In this document: in pieces, positions 34,816 through 43,549 of the stretch
Layout: every line of letters begins with the position of its first letter
Position numbering within the stretch: the stretch's first letter is position 1
Source: Galbibacter sp038433465
GTDB taxonomy: Bacteria > Bacteroidota > Bacteroidia > Flavobacteriales > Flavobacteriaceae
Length of the DNA: 64,000 nt
Reading direction: 5' to 3'
Assembly (NCBI RefSeq): GCF_038433465.1
Contig: NZ_JAESVF010000003.1
Location: forward strand, 203,860-267,859
Position numbers and translations under genes: made by a program
The notes under the pieces: model-generated
What the model was told of the DNA's origin: nothing
The model's input: only the letters and a program-made list of their open reading frames with translations
Databases searched by the model: none

Positions 34816-35658
34816 CTATTTAGTATAGTTTTGTATACAAACAGTTGCTCCGTGCGGGTCTTCAAAAACTATAATTGTTCCTTGTCTAACATTAACATCT
34901 GGCTTGATATACACATGAGCATCGGTTTGCTGAAGCTTTGTATAAGTCCCGTTAATATCAGATATTTTGATGTAAGGAACCCATTGTGAAGTTGCTCCTT
35001 CTAACGGATTTTTCATCATTCCGGCTACACTTTCGTCATTACTATTTTTAAATACCCAATAAAGTCGGTTATCATCTTTTGTTAAGGTAGCATCTAACTG
35101 AAGTACCTTAGTGTAAAAATTAATACTCGTATCTACATCTGAACTCCATAATTCTTCCCAAATCCATTTTCCTTCAGTATTTTCTAATAACGACATTGCA
35201 GGATTGGCAGTTTGGATAAATGAAAACTTCTCTCCCAATGGTCCTTCTAAAATTGCTTGTTCTCCAACATATTGACCAATCGTAAACTTATCGATAATCA
35301 CACGTCCGCCTTGTGCTTTAAAATTTTTAATCGATGCGTCGATATCGCTTGTTTTTACGGAAGCAATCCATGTAGAAGCATCGGCATTTTTAATTTCAAT
35401 CATACTGCCAATTGGCTTCCCATTGTTACTGATAATACTTAGGTTTTGTCCGTTTAAACTGATGTCTTTAAATGTCCAATTACAAATTTTGGCATAAAAA
35501 GTTTTGGAAGCCTCAATGTTTGGAGTTACCAAATTGTACCAAACAATTCCGCCATAATTTTGCACCGCACTTGGTTGATTTTCATAAAAATCTTTGGCTG
35601 TTACCGCATGTACCATCGTTAGGGCAAGCATGCAAATACAAATAATTTTTTTAGTCAT
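34816..35658 (-). CDS. Exported protein with two VOC (glyoxalase-like) domains
   Basis: A 280-residue protein with a signal peptide (MTKKIICICMLALTMVHAVTA) and two vicinal-oxygen-chelate domains, about 35-150 and 165-278. Domain 1 has IVWYNLVTPNIEASKTFY and EGPLGEKFSF. Domain 2 has WEELWSSDVDTSINFY and FEDPHGATVCIQ. The fold usually binds a metal or small molecule. Domain 2 keeps a Glu and a His at plausible metal positions, less clearly in domain 1. Cytosolic homologues are common, and export is the unusual feature. Function unknown. Confidence 0.85.
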   Translation of the reverse strand: MTKKIICICMLALTMVHAVTAKDFYENQPSAVQNYGGIVWYNLVTPNIEASKTFYAKICNWTFKDISLNGQNLSIISNNGKPIGSMIEIKNADASTWIASVKTSDIDASIKNFKAQGGRVIIDKFTIGQYVGEQAILEGPLGEKFSFIQTANPAMSLLENTEGKWIWEELWSSDVDTSINFYTKVLQLDATLTKDDNRLYWVFKNSNDESVAGMMKNPLEGATSQWVPYIKISDINGTYTKLQQTDAHVYIKPDVNVRQGTIIVFEDPHGATVCIQNYTK

Positions 35659-35851
35659 AAATTCAATTTTAATTAAATTTTGTTTTGTTTTTTTTCCACA
35701 AGGAAAATGTTTTCAGTATACAACTGAACTAAAAGCAATACATGTCATAGCATATAGCTACACCAAGTGCATTGCTTTATTTTTTAAGTTTGTTTGAATG
35801 ATTATTATTTCTAAGAGGAAAGAGGGAATTCTTGTATAAAGGTACTGAATT

Positions 35852-37360
35852 TTATTCATCTAAACTCTTAAATTTTTTAATTGCTTCGTTTGGAGGCAAA
35901 ATATTATACCCCTCCCAAAAAGACGCATCGTAATTAGGTAAATAGGTTGGAATGATATTTGGCTCTGGAGTAAAGTTTTCAAAAGTTTCCTCCGATAAAT
36001 TTTCAGTATTAAAAACTACCAACTCATTTTTTATTACATTCTCTAACGTAAAATCTACATGTGTAGCCACTTCGTTTTGCTTGCGTCGCCCTTTTACATT
36101 TTTATTCTTTTCGATGATGGACAACGGTCTATCAAAACCTATTTTCTCGGCGCTTGTTTCTTCTACATATTTAAGGCTGTATTTACCTCTTGCATTTTTT
36201 TCATACAGAAAAGTGCCTTTTAAAAGATAATCGAGGTAGGAAATCCCAAAAAGGTTTACTTTTTTTAAGGGTTTTACATTTTCATAATCCAACCGAATCA
36301 CTGCAAAATCGTCGGCATTTACATACATAACTCCTTTAAAATCGGCACCGCCACTTGGTTGAAAACTTATTTTATACACCAAGTTTCTGTTTACATACAC
36401 AACATCGTCTAGATTAAAATCGTACTTTCTATCTTTGTGAATAAAGTTTAAATCGCTATCCTCGTAAACAAAGTTTTTACGAAGTACATTTTGTAAATAG
36501 CCTGTTCTGTATTTCAAAAAATTTTCTTTGCGTTTTTGTTCTTTTTCCTGCTGATGTGCTACCAACGTATCTAAAGATTCATCTTCAAAGAATGACGAAT
36601 CTATATCGGATTTGGCGCCTATAATTCCCGATTTAATTTTAAAATACGAATCGCGTTTTACGTGCTTTCGCATGATGCGTTGCAACTTTTCTTCCACTCC
36701 TTTAAAAGACAGTTCGTTATTTTTATCATACAACTCGGAAGCTCTTACAATAGCCAATTTTAATTGCTGATTTTCTTCTTCCAATTTCACATACATATCT
36801 GCCAAAATTTCGGTATGATACGACGATTTATTGGGCAGTGCGCTCAAAATACTGTCGGTAAATTGCTGATTAATTTCTGGAATAGAACTCTCCTTAATCT
36901 TTACATTTTTATCCAACACATTGGTATAATCAGACGTTCTAAAAAACATGCGTTGCTCCACAAAATCGGTATCGTAATTTTTGTTTAAACTATCCTGCAC
37001 TTTTTCAATAATTTCGTCAACTGTGTACGTTTTATTCAGTACAATTACTTCATCTAGTTCTATTTCGTTTACTTCCAAAGCAATTACTTCCGCAGAAAAA
37101 TTTAACGCCGAGAAATGTTTTTCTTTAAACCCCAAACAACTTATAAAAATCGAATCGGTGGGCTTAAAATCTTGGTCGACATTCAAAACAAAATCTCCAG
37201 TTTCTGTTGAAATCACTCCATTTTCATTGTTTAAAGAAACCGTGGCAAACGGAATTGGCTCTTTGGAAACCGAATCTATAATTTTCCCTTCAAAAGTATG
37301 TTGCGAAAACAGCGACATTGAACTTAAATAACAAAATAAAAAAAAGTATAAGTGCTTCAT
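35852..37360 (-). CDS. Exported protein with CarboxypepD_reg-like N-terminal domain
   Basis: A 502-residue protein with a signal peptide (start MKHLYFFLF, cleavage near LFSQHT). A carboxypeptidase-regulatory-like beta-sandwich follows (about 22-110, FEGKIIDSVSKEPIPFATV). The remaining ~390 residues have no domain I can name but recur in Bacteroidota proteins of this type, often outer-membrane associated. The frame extends 40 codons upstream to 37480, but that part lacks a signal peptide. The start at 37360 is therefore chosen. Confidence 0.82.
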   Translation of the reverse strand: MKHLYFFLFCYLSSMSLFSQHTFEGKIIDSVSKEPIPFATVSLNNENGVISTETGDFVLNVDQDFKPTDSIFISCLGFKEKHFSALNFSAEVIALEVNEIELDEVIVLNKTYTVDEIIEKVQDSLNKNYDTDFVEQRMFFRTSDYTNVLDKNVKIKESSIPEINQQFTDSILSALPNKSSYHTEILADMYVKLEEENQQLKLAIVRASELYDKNNELSFKGVEEKLQRIMRKHVKRDSYFKIKSGIIGAKSDIDSSFFEDESLDTLVAHQQEKEQKRKENFLKYRTGYLQNVLRKNFVYEDSDLNFIHKDRKYDFNLDDVVYVNRNLVYKISFQPSGGADFKGVMYVNADDFAVIRLDYENVKPLKKVNLFGISYLDYLLKGTFLYEKNARGKYSLKYVEETSAEKIGFDRPLSIIEKNKNVKGRRKQNEVATHVDFTLENVIKNELVVFNTENLSEETFENFTPEPNIIPTYLPNYDASFWEGYNILPPNEAIKKFKSLDE

Positions 37361-37522
37361 AAAGTATTGTTTAAAGTCGAAAATAAGCGATAAATAAAAT
37401 GTAAAAACTGATTTTAGGTTTTTGTTAAGGATGTTTTGAAGAAATTTTAACAGAATGAAGGGTTTCATGATCAACCTCAATTCATTAAAAATGAAACTTT
37501 AAATCTTTTTCTTTTTATAATG

Positions 37523-37697
37523 TTTTCATTTTTGTCTTGACACAAAAACGAAACAAAAAAGTCAAGACTGATTTAAAAAGCATGAAAAAATCTACGGAAA
37601 CAACCGCCACAGATAAAAAGAACTCGCTTCGCTCAAACAACTTTTTATCTTTCTCCCATTACTGCTTCCTTGATTTCCAAAACTTTTTAAATAGGTC
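37523..37697 (+). repeat. Family B structured intergenic repeat, copy B2
   Basis: Second copy, 175 bp. The arms GTCTTGAC/GTCAAGAC and AGATAAAAAG/CTTTTTATCT are unchanged. The loop centre differs from B1 in a few bases (CGCTTCGCTC instead of CGCTACGCTC). The rest of the 490-bp gap between the divergent CarboxypepD-like gene and lpdA (37361-37522 and 37698-37850) shows no gene. A TAACTTCG sequence near 37808 may be the lpdA -7 element. Confidence 0.9.
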
Positions 37698-37850
37698 GGT
37701 TTGGATTTCTACCATAAATTAACCAACCAACTATCACGATTTTAATTGGTTTGTGATGAAGTGTCCAAAAACTTAAAAAAATTTACCCTTTAGAAAGTTA
37801 TTCCGTAACTTCGTAACCGCAAAATTTTAGATAAACAAAAAATCTACGAT

Positions 37851-39242
37851 ATGAGTAAATACGATGTAATCGTTTTAGGTAGTGGTCCTGGTGGCTACGT
37901 TACTGCCATTCGCGCATCGCAACTCGGTTTTAAAACTGCTGTTGTTGAAAAAGAGAACCTTGGAGGTGTATGTTTAAACTGGGGGTGTATCCCAACGAAA
38001 GCCCTTTTAAAATCGGCTCAAGTATTTGAATACTTAAAACATGCTGACGATTACGGTATCAAGGTAAAAGATGTTGATAAGGATTTTGACGCTGTTGTAA
38101 AGAGAAGTCGAAATGTTGCTGAAGGAATGAGCAAAGGTGTTCAGTTCTTGATGAAGAAAAATAAAATTGATGTACTTGAAGGATTTGGAACTTTAAAATC
38201 TGGAAAGAAAATCGATGTAAAAGATAAAGACGGAAAAACTACCGAGTATAGTGCCGACCACATTATTATTGCTACAGGAGCACGCTCTAGAGAATTACCA
38301 AGTCTTCCTCAAGATGGTAAAAAAGTAATTGGTTACCGCGAGGCGATGACGCTCCCTAAGCAACCAAAGAAAATGATTGTTGTAGGTTCTGGAGCTATCG
38401 GGATTGAGTTTGCTTACTTCTACAACTCTATGGGAACCGAAGTTACTGTAGTAGAATACCTACCAAACATTGTTCCTGTTGAAGATGAAGACGTTTCTAA
38501 ACAATTAGAGCGTAGCTTTAAAAAAGCAGGTGTAAAAATTAAAACTTCGGCAGAAGTTACCAAAGTTGATACTTCTGGAAGTGGCGTAAAAGCTACTATT
38601 AAAACTAGCAAAGGTGAAGAAGTTTTAGAAGCAGACATAGTTTTATCGGCTGTAGGAATTAAAACTAACATTGAGAACATTGGTTTAGAAAATGTTGGAA
38701 TTGCTACCGACCGCGATAAAATATTGGTAAACGATTACTACCAAACAAACATACCTGGTTATTACGCTATTGGAGATGTTACACCTGGTCAAGCTTTAGC
38801 GCACGTTGCTTCTGCGGAAGGAATTTTATGTGTTGAAAAAATTGCAGGAATGCATGTAGAGCCTTTAGATTACGGAAACATTCCAGGATGTACATACGCA
38901 ATGCCAGAAATTGCATCGGTTGGTCTTACAGAAAAGCAAGCCAAAGAAAAAGGATACGAACTTAAAGTTGGTAAATTCCCATTTTCTGCTAGTGGTAAAG
39001 CAAAAGCTGGAGGAAATGCAGACGGTTTTGTTAAAGTTATTTTTGACGCAAAATACGGTGAGTGGCTTGGTTGCCATATGATTGGCGCTGGTGTTACCGA
39101 TATGATTGCTGAAGCTGTAGTTGCTAGAAAATTAGAAACTACTGGGCACGAAATTTTAAAAGCAGTGCATCCGCATCCAACAATGAGTGAAGCTGTTATG
39201 GAAGCAGTTGCTGAAGCATACGGAGAGGTAATTCACTTATAA
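37851..39242 (+). CDS. lpdA: Dihydrolipoyl dehydrogenase (E3)
   Basis: The FAD enzyme that reoxidises lipoamide in 2-oxoacid dehydrogenase complexes and glycine cleavage. The 463 residues have FAD motif VLGSGPGGYVTA, redox-active disulfide GGVCLNWGCIPTKA (near residues 37-50), NAD motif VVGSGAIGIEFA, YAIGDVTPG and the C-terminal catalytic HPHPTMSE. Length is normal. No E1 or E2 genes adjoin it, so it may serve several complexes. Confidence 0.97.
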   Translation: MSKYDVIVLGSGPGGYVTAIRASQLGFKTAVVEKENLGGVCLNWGCIPTKALLKSAQVFEYLKHADDYGIKVKDVDKDFDAVVKRSRNVAEGMSKGVQFLMKKNKIDVLEGFGTLKSGKKIDVKDKDGKTTEYSADHIIIATGARSRELPSLPQDGKKVIGYREAMTLPKQPKKMIVVGSGAIGIEFAYFYNSMGTEVTVVEYLPNIVPVEDEDVSKQLERSFKKAGVKIKTSAEVTKVDTSGSGVKATIKTSKGEEVLEADIVLSAVGIKTNIENIGLENVGIATDRDKILVNDYYQTNIPGYYAIGDVTPGQALAHVASAEGILCVEKIAGMHVEPLDYGNIPGCTYAMPEIASVGLTEKQAKEKGYELKVGKFPFSASGKAKAGGNADGFVKVIFDAKYGEWLGCHMIGAGVTDMIAEAVVARKLETTGHEILKAVHPHPTMSEAVMEAVAEAYGEVIHL

Positions 39243-39262
39243 GAATACTCTTTAAACAATAT

Positions 39263-39298
39263 AAAAACGGTGTTTACAAAATAGTAAACACCGTTTTT
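39263..39298 (+). terminator. Terminator after lpdA
   Basis: A 15-bp perfect stem (core ACGGTGTTTAC / GTAAACACCGT) with a 6-base loop, followed by T's. Confidence 0.9.
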
Positions 39299-39452
39299 TT
39301 TGACAATAATCTAAATTTTTTCTTCAAAACACATTTCCGAAGTCATTTCAAAAATGTTAAATTATTTTTATAAAAGTCTGAATGACAACAACCTCCATCC
39401 TTTACCTTAAAAAATAGACTACTTTCTTTGTGTTTGTAGATTTTATTCTACA

Positions 39453-39460
39453 TATATTTG
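39453..39460 (+). promoter_or_regulatory. Promoter of the porin gene at 39486
   Basis: TATATTTG (-7) with TTTG at 39432-39435 (17 bases upstream) as the -33 element is a full match to the Bacteroidota promoter and gives a leader of about 20 bases. Confidence 0.75.
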
Positions 39461-39485
39461 CATCCGAATTTAAAAAATATTGAAC

Positions 39486-40118
39486 ATGAAGAAATTATTT
39501 TTTATCGCTGTAGCGGCACTAGGATTTGCAACTACAACATATGCACAAGAAATTAGTTATGGTGTGAAAGGTGGTACAAACTTTTCAAACTTAAGTGGAG
39601 ACAATGGCGGAATTGACAACTACCGTGTTGGTCTTTACGGAGGTGTTTTTGCTGAATTTGGATTAACAGACAGAATCTCTATTCAACCAGAGGTTTTATA
39701 TTCTTCTCAAGGAGCACACGAAACATTCAAAACTTTTGATGCTGCAGGTGTTACATCTGAAGAATACACAATGAGATTGGAGTACTTAAATGTACCTGTT
39801 ATGTTTAAATACGAAATCTACAACGGATTAAATGTACAAGTTGGTCCACAAATTGGTTTCTTATTAAATGCAGAGCAAAGAGTTGAAGCTGGTAACAACG
39901 GTTATACAGTATACGACGAAACTGTAAACATTAACGAATATATTACCGATGTAAACTTTGGAGTAAACTTTGGTTTAGGATATGAGTTTAATAACGGACT
40001 TTTCTTTGACGGGCGTTACAACCTTGGGGTAACAAATATTGCTCAAGAAGATAATCTTCCTTCTGGAACTGAGTTTAAAAACCATACATTCCAAGTTGGA
40101 GTTGGATACAAGTTTTAA
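39486..40118 (+). CDS. Outer-membrane beta-barrel porin-family protein
   Basis: A 210-residue protein with a signal peptide (MKKLFFIAVAALGFATTTYA). The mature part consists of alternating amphipathic strands: GVKGGTNFSNLSG, IQPEVLYSSQGA, VPVMFKYEI, VQVGPQIGFLL, FGVNFGLGYEF and a C-terminal GVGYKF ending in Phe, as in outer membrane beta-barrels. About eight strands fit the length. It is a paralogue of the gene at 41723-42343. The TTG two codons upstream is not used. Confidence 0.9.
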   Translation: MKKLFFIAVAALGFATTTYAQEISYGVKGGTNFSNLSGDNGGIDNYRVGLYGGVFAEFGLTDRISIQPEVLYSSQGAHETFKTFDAAGVTSEEYTMRLEYLNVPVMFKYEIYNGLNVQVGPQIGFLLNAEQRVEAGNNGYTVYDETVNINEYITDVNFGVNFGLGYEFNNGLFFDGRYNLGVTNIAQEDNLPSGTEFKNHTFQVGVGYKF

Positions 40119-40175
40119 AAAATCTATAAACTTTTCATTTACTTAATTATCGTTTTCATTTATAGATTTTATTCC

Positions 40176-40200
40176 ATGCCTCGTAATTTTTACGAGGCAT
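40176..40200 (+). terminator. Terminator after the porin gene
   Basis: ATGCCTCGTAA and TTACGAGGCAT form an 11-bp perfect stem with a 3-base loop, followed by a T run. Confidence 0.9.
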
Positions 40201-40219
40201 TTTTTATTATTTTATTTTT

Positions 40220-40951
40220 CTACGGAACCAACAAATCGCAATACCAAAAAGCGGTATCCCACTGTTGACTATCAGCGTCTTTGAAGCATTGGTCTTCACT
40301 ATCATCTGTAGGCTTGTACTGTTTTAATACCTTCTCTCCTAGTTTAAAATCTACTGGAGAATTGAAGATAGGACCATCAAAAACAAAAGTATGGAACTCT
40401 CCATTCTCTCCGCAAGGGTCTACACCTTCAGGTAAATCGGATAAAAATTGTTTGTCTAAAATTCTTCCCACAAACGATTCGCCCAACAACTTTGCATTCA
40501 CACACACCGTTATTGCTTTAAATCCTAAATCGATAAATTCTAACAACAACTCTTTTGTGTCTTGCTTCCAAAGGGGAAATTCGGCTTTAATGCCTACTTC
40601 TCTTAACCTTTCTACTCGATACGCTTTTAAATCTTCTAAAAAAATATCTCCAAAAACAGTATGTGTATAACCTTCCGCTTTTAGAGTTTGTATTGTTTTT
40701 TTCATAGCATCGTCATAGGCAGACATCGAAACATTTCCAGAAAGCGCTATTGTTTTTAACGGAATCCCGATACACTAAGCTTGTTTGAAAAGTAGTTCAT
40801 TTCGAAGTCCGTGCATCGAAACTCTATCTAAATCTGTGTTTATGGTGGTTACCAAACTTTGGATTGTAAACTCATTTTGCGATAACATTTTGTACAAAGC
40901 CAACGCACTGTCTTTTCCTGTACTCCAGTTAAAATATGTTTTATGAGGCAT
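40220..40951 (-). pseudogene. ATP-pyrophosphatase (diphthine--ammonia ligase-like) gene interrupted by an in-frame amber codon
   Basis: Read from ATG at 40951, the frame gives MPHKTYFNWSTGKDSALALY with the PP-loop motif STGKDS. It runs to residue 58 (NELLFKQA), meets TAG at 40775-40777, and continues in the same frame (CIGIPLKTIALSGNV...) to 40220 without further stops, 243 codons in all. The distal part is a normal match to the family (FGDIFLEDLKAYR, CGENGEFHTFV). One base change would restore the gene. Part of it could be re-initiated at the ATG at 40726, but that product would lack the ATP-binding loop. Confidence 0.85.
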
Positions 40952-41074
40952 AGTTAGATGGTAGTTGATAGTTGATAAAACTATTAAAAATTAAAAGATT
41001 GAAAGATTTAAAAATTATGCAATTCAGCACATTAACAATTGTTTATCTTTAATCCGTTTCCACAATTCTTCTGC

Positions 41075-41176
41075 TGTTACCTCGAGCCTGCCTTTGTCAG
41101 CAAATAGGCGGAGTAGAAAGGGTATGATTAAATAGTTAAACTAAATGTGATATCTCGACTTCGCCTCGATATGACA
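41075..41176 (+). repeat. Family A repeat, degenerate copy A5
   Basis: CTCGAGCCTGCCTTTGTCAG followed by AGGCGGAGTAGA and, 40 bases later, TATCTCGACTTCGCCTCGATATGAC clearly match the inner part of family A, but the terminal arms are lost. It lies in the 270-bp gap between aroQ and the interrupted gene, where no ORF is seen. Confidence 0.7.
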
Positions 41177-41221
41177 AAAATCAACTTAACAGTTAAACAA
41201 TTCAACGATTACACAATAATA

Positions 41222-41635
41222 CTATAAAAAACTCTGAACTGCTAAGTCATAGCTTTGCATACCAAAACCCAAAATAACACCTTTTGCATTTAGAGAAATA
41301 TACGACTGATGACGAAAGGCTTCTCTACCAAAAGTGTTAGAAATATGCACCTCAACAACAGGCGTAGTAATCCCTTTTATGGCATCTCCAATACCGATAG
41401 ATGTATGCGTATAAGCACCCGCATTAAGAATAATACCATCGTAATCAAACCCTACTTCATGTAATTTGTTTATCAATTCGCCTTCTACATTAGATTGGTA
41501 ATATTCAATTGAAATATCTTTAAATTTCTGCTGAAGTAATTGTAAATAATCTTCAAATGTTTGCGAACCGTATATTTCTGGTTCACGTTTTCCTAGCAAA
41601 TTTAAATTTGGTCCGTTTATGATGATTAGTCGCAT
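41222..41635 (-). CDS. aroQ: Type II 3-dehydroquinate dehydratase
   Basis: The third step of the shikimate pathway. The 137 residues include the N-terminal INGPNLNLLGKREPEIYG (with the catalytic Tyr), YQSNVEGELI, GIILNAGAYTHTSI, VEVHISNTFGREAFRHQSY and the C-terminal GFGMQSYDLA. All hallmark residues are present and the length is normal. No other aro gene is nearby. It precedes no partner and lies downstream of the porin gene on the same strand. Confidence 0.96.
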   Translation of the reverse strand: MRLIIINGPNLNLLGKREPEIYGSQTFEDYLQLLQQKFKDISIEYYQSNVEGELINKLHEVGFDYDGIILNAGAYTHTSIGIGDAIKGITTPVVEVHISNTFGREAFRHQSYISLNAKGVILGFGMQSYDLAVQSFL

Positions 41636-41676
41636 AGTATTATTTTCAGTAAAAGTAAAAAATTAATCATAAAAAA

Positions 41677-41696
41677 ACGGGAGCAATTACTCCCGT
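41677..41696 (-). terminator. Terminator after the minus-strand porin gene
   Basis: ACGGGAG and CTCCCGT stem with a 6-base loop. A's to the left give a T run on the minus strand. Confidence 0.8.
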
Positions 41697-41722
41697 TCAT
41701 TTTATACTAATAATCTGTTCAA

Positions 41723-42343
41723 TTAAAAGAAGTATCCAACAGATAATTGAAATACTCCGTTTTTAACATCCCCATCACCTTCTTCATAATCTGCTATGTT
41801 TGTTAAACCTAAATTGTAACGACCATCAAAGAAAAGTCCATTTTTTAGTTGATAACCTAGACCAAAATTCAAACCAAAGTCAAGAGTTTTAAAATTATCT
41901 TTAATATCTTCACTAGCAGAGAAATCTCCTGTTTCTGCTTCGCTTTCTGCCTTCAATAGAAATCCTATTTGCGGTCCTGCCTGAATACTAAAACCATCAG
42001 CGACATAATATTTTGCCATTAATGGAATATTTAAATTATTAAACTTAGCGACTAAGTCAATATCTCCAGATAATAAATCACTATAATCTGAAGCATCTTC
42101 TTCTCCCTTAGCTCCCTGAGCAGAATACATGATTTCTGGTTGGATTGAAAATTTTTCAGAAATTGGAAATTCAGCAACAGCTCCAAAATGAATTGAAGTC
42201 CTGCTATCTAAATCCTCAACTTCATCCCCTCTTAAATTTGCAAAGTTTAGACCTGCCTTAGCTCCAAATTTAAAATCTTGAGCATTAGAAACACATACAA
42301 ATGCTATTAAAGCAAATACGGTAATCACATAATTTTTTTTCAT
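41723..42343 (-). CDS. Outer-membrane beta-barrel porin-family protein
   Basis: A 206-residue paralogue of the barrel at 39486. The signal peptide MKKNYVITVFALIAFVCVSN ends before AQ. Strand segments FGAKAGLNFANLRGDE, IQPEIMYSAQGA, IPLMAKYYV, IQAGPQIGFLLKAE and FGLNFGLGYQL follow, and the C terminus is SVGYFF. The frame opens 19 codons upstream at 42400, but the ATG at 42343 starts the signal peptide and follows the promoter. Confidence 0.9.
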   Translation of the reverse strand: MKKNYVITVFALIAFVCVSNAQDFKFGAKAGLNFANLRGDEVEDLDSRTSIHFGAVAEFPISEKFSIQPEIMYSAQGAKGEEDASDYSDLLSGDIDLVAKFNNLNIPLMAKYYVADGFSIQAGPQIGFLLKAESEAETGDFSASEDIKDNFKTLDFGLNFGLGYQLKNGLFFDGRYNLGLTNIADYEEGDGDVKNGVFQLSVGYFF

Positions 42344-42387
42344 GATTAATAAAATTTTACTGTTTGGTTTAACTAATATATAAATTT

Positions 42388-42395
42388 CAAACCTA
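42388..42395 (-). promoter_or_regulatory. -7 promoter element of the minus-strand porin gene
   Basis: On the minus strand TAGGTTTG fits TAnnTTTG, about 44 bases before the ATG at 42343. It also lies upstream of the alternative start at 42400 only if that start is ignored. Confidence 0.55.
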
Positions 42396-42473
42396 AACAA
42401 AGTAAATAATCTATAAAAATATAGTTTATTTACATAAATATAAATACAATCAGTTTTTCAGTAACTTTACACC

Positions 42474-43376
42474 ATGAAATGGAGCCATGCACTAGTAGAT
42501 TATCAAAATTATTTAAAAATAGAAAGAGGACTTTCTAAAAATTCTATTGAAAATTACAGCTTAGATGTGCAGAAGCTCACACTTTTTTTGGAAGCTCATC
42601 AAATAGAAACTTCGCCCTTAAAAGTAACTTCAGAAACTATACAAGACTTTATTTATACAACTGCAAAAAGTATCAATGCGCGTTCGCAAGCGCGGCTAAT
42701 TTCAGGACTGAAAAGTTTTTTTAACTATTTGGTTTTTGAAGATTATCGAGCCGACAATCCTATGGAATTAATTGAAGCGCCAAAAATTGGTCGCAAACTT
42801 CCAGATACACTTGCCCTCGAAGAAATTGACGAAATCATTGCGAGTATCGACCTTAGTACTCCCGAAGGAGAACGTAACCGTACAATGCTCGAAACGCTGT
42901 ATAGTTGCGGACTACGGGTTTCTGAACTTGTAAATCTTAAAATATCAGACCTTTTTTTTGATGAAGGTTTTATTAAGGTGACAGGAAAAGGTGACAAACA
43001 ACGTTTTGTTCCGATAGCACCTGCCACCATTAAATATATCAACATCTATATTACTGAAATTAGAGTTCACGTACCAACTCAAAAAGGCTTTGAAGATTTT
43101 GTTTTTTTAAATCGACGCGGAAAAAACCTCACGCGTGCCATGATTTTCACGGTTATTAAAAGAGCTACCGAAGTGGCAGGAATCAAAAAAAATATCAGTC
43201 CGCATACCTTCAGGCATTCTTTCGCTACGCACCTTTTACAAAGAGGTGCCGACCTTCGCGCCATTCAACAAATGTTGGGCCATGAAAGCATTACTACTAC
43301 AGAAGTTTATATGCATTTAAACCGAAACGACTTAGCAGCAACAATACAGACGCATCATCCGAGAAAAGATTTTTAA
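42474..43376 (+). CDS. xerD: Tyrosine recombinase XerD
   Basis: A 300-residue site-specific recombinase that resolves chromosome dimers with XerC-type partners. The N-terminal SAM-like core-binding domain (about 1-90) has LVDYQNYLKIERGLSKNSI. The catalytic domain has Arg in YSCGLRVSELV, Lys in TGKGDKQR, HTFRHSFATHLL (HxxR), LGHESITTTEVY (His and nucleophilic Tyr). It is a lone housekeeping gene. There is no sign of an integron, prophage or attachment site. TAACTTTA lies 4 bases before ATG. Confidence 0.95.
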   Translation: MKWSHALVDYQNYLKIERGLSKNSIENYSLDVQKLTLFLEAHQIETSPLKVTSETIQDFIYTTAKSINARSQARLISGLKSFFNYLVFEDYRADNPMELIEAPKIGRKLPDTLALEEIDEIIASIDLSTPEGERNRTMLETLYSCGLRVSELVNLKISDLFFDEGFIKVTGKGDKQRFVPIAPATIKYINIYITEIRVHVPTQKGFEDFVFLNRRGKNLTRAMIFTVIKRATEVAGIKKNISPHTFRHSFATHLLQRGADLRAIQQMLGHESITTTEVYMHLNRNDLAATIQTHHPRKDF

Positions 43377-43549
43377 CTTTTTGTTATCGTAAAATCTACA
43401 ATTAAATTGAGAACTTTATAGTTGCATATACGTGCAATGATAAGTTTTTGAAATTAATTAAGTTGAAATAATTTTCACGTTTAGATAGATTCTTCTGTCA
43501 TAAATAGTGAAAGTTAACCGACTTGTTATAACCAAATAAAAAGATACAG

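Noticed and set aside
40775..40777. UAG recoding (pyrrolysine or read-through) in the interrupted gene
   Set aside because: TAG is an ordinary stop in other genes here (for example after the GT39-neighbouring and AKR genes) and no stem-loop or recoding signal is evident. A point mutation is simpler.
42474..43376. Tyrosine recombinase as sign of a mobile element
   Set aside because: Full XerD features, housekeeping neighbours, and no flanking repeats, tRNA or cargo genes.
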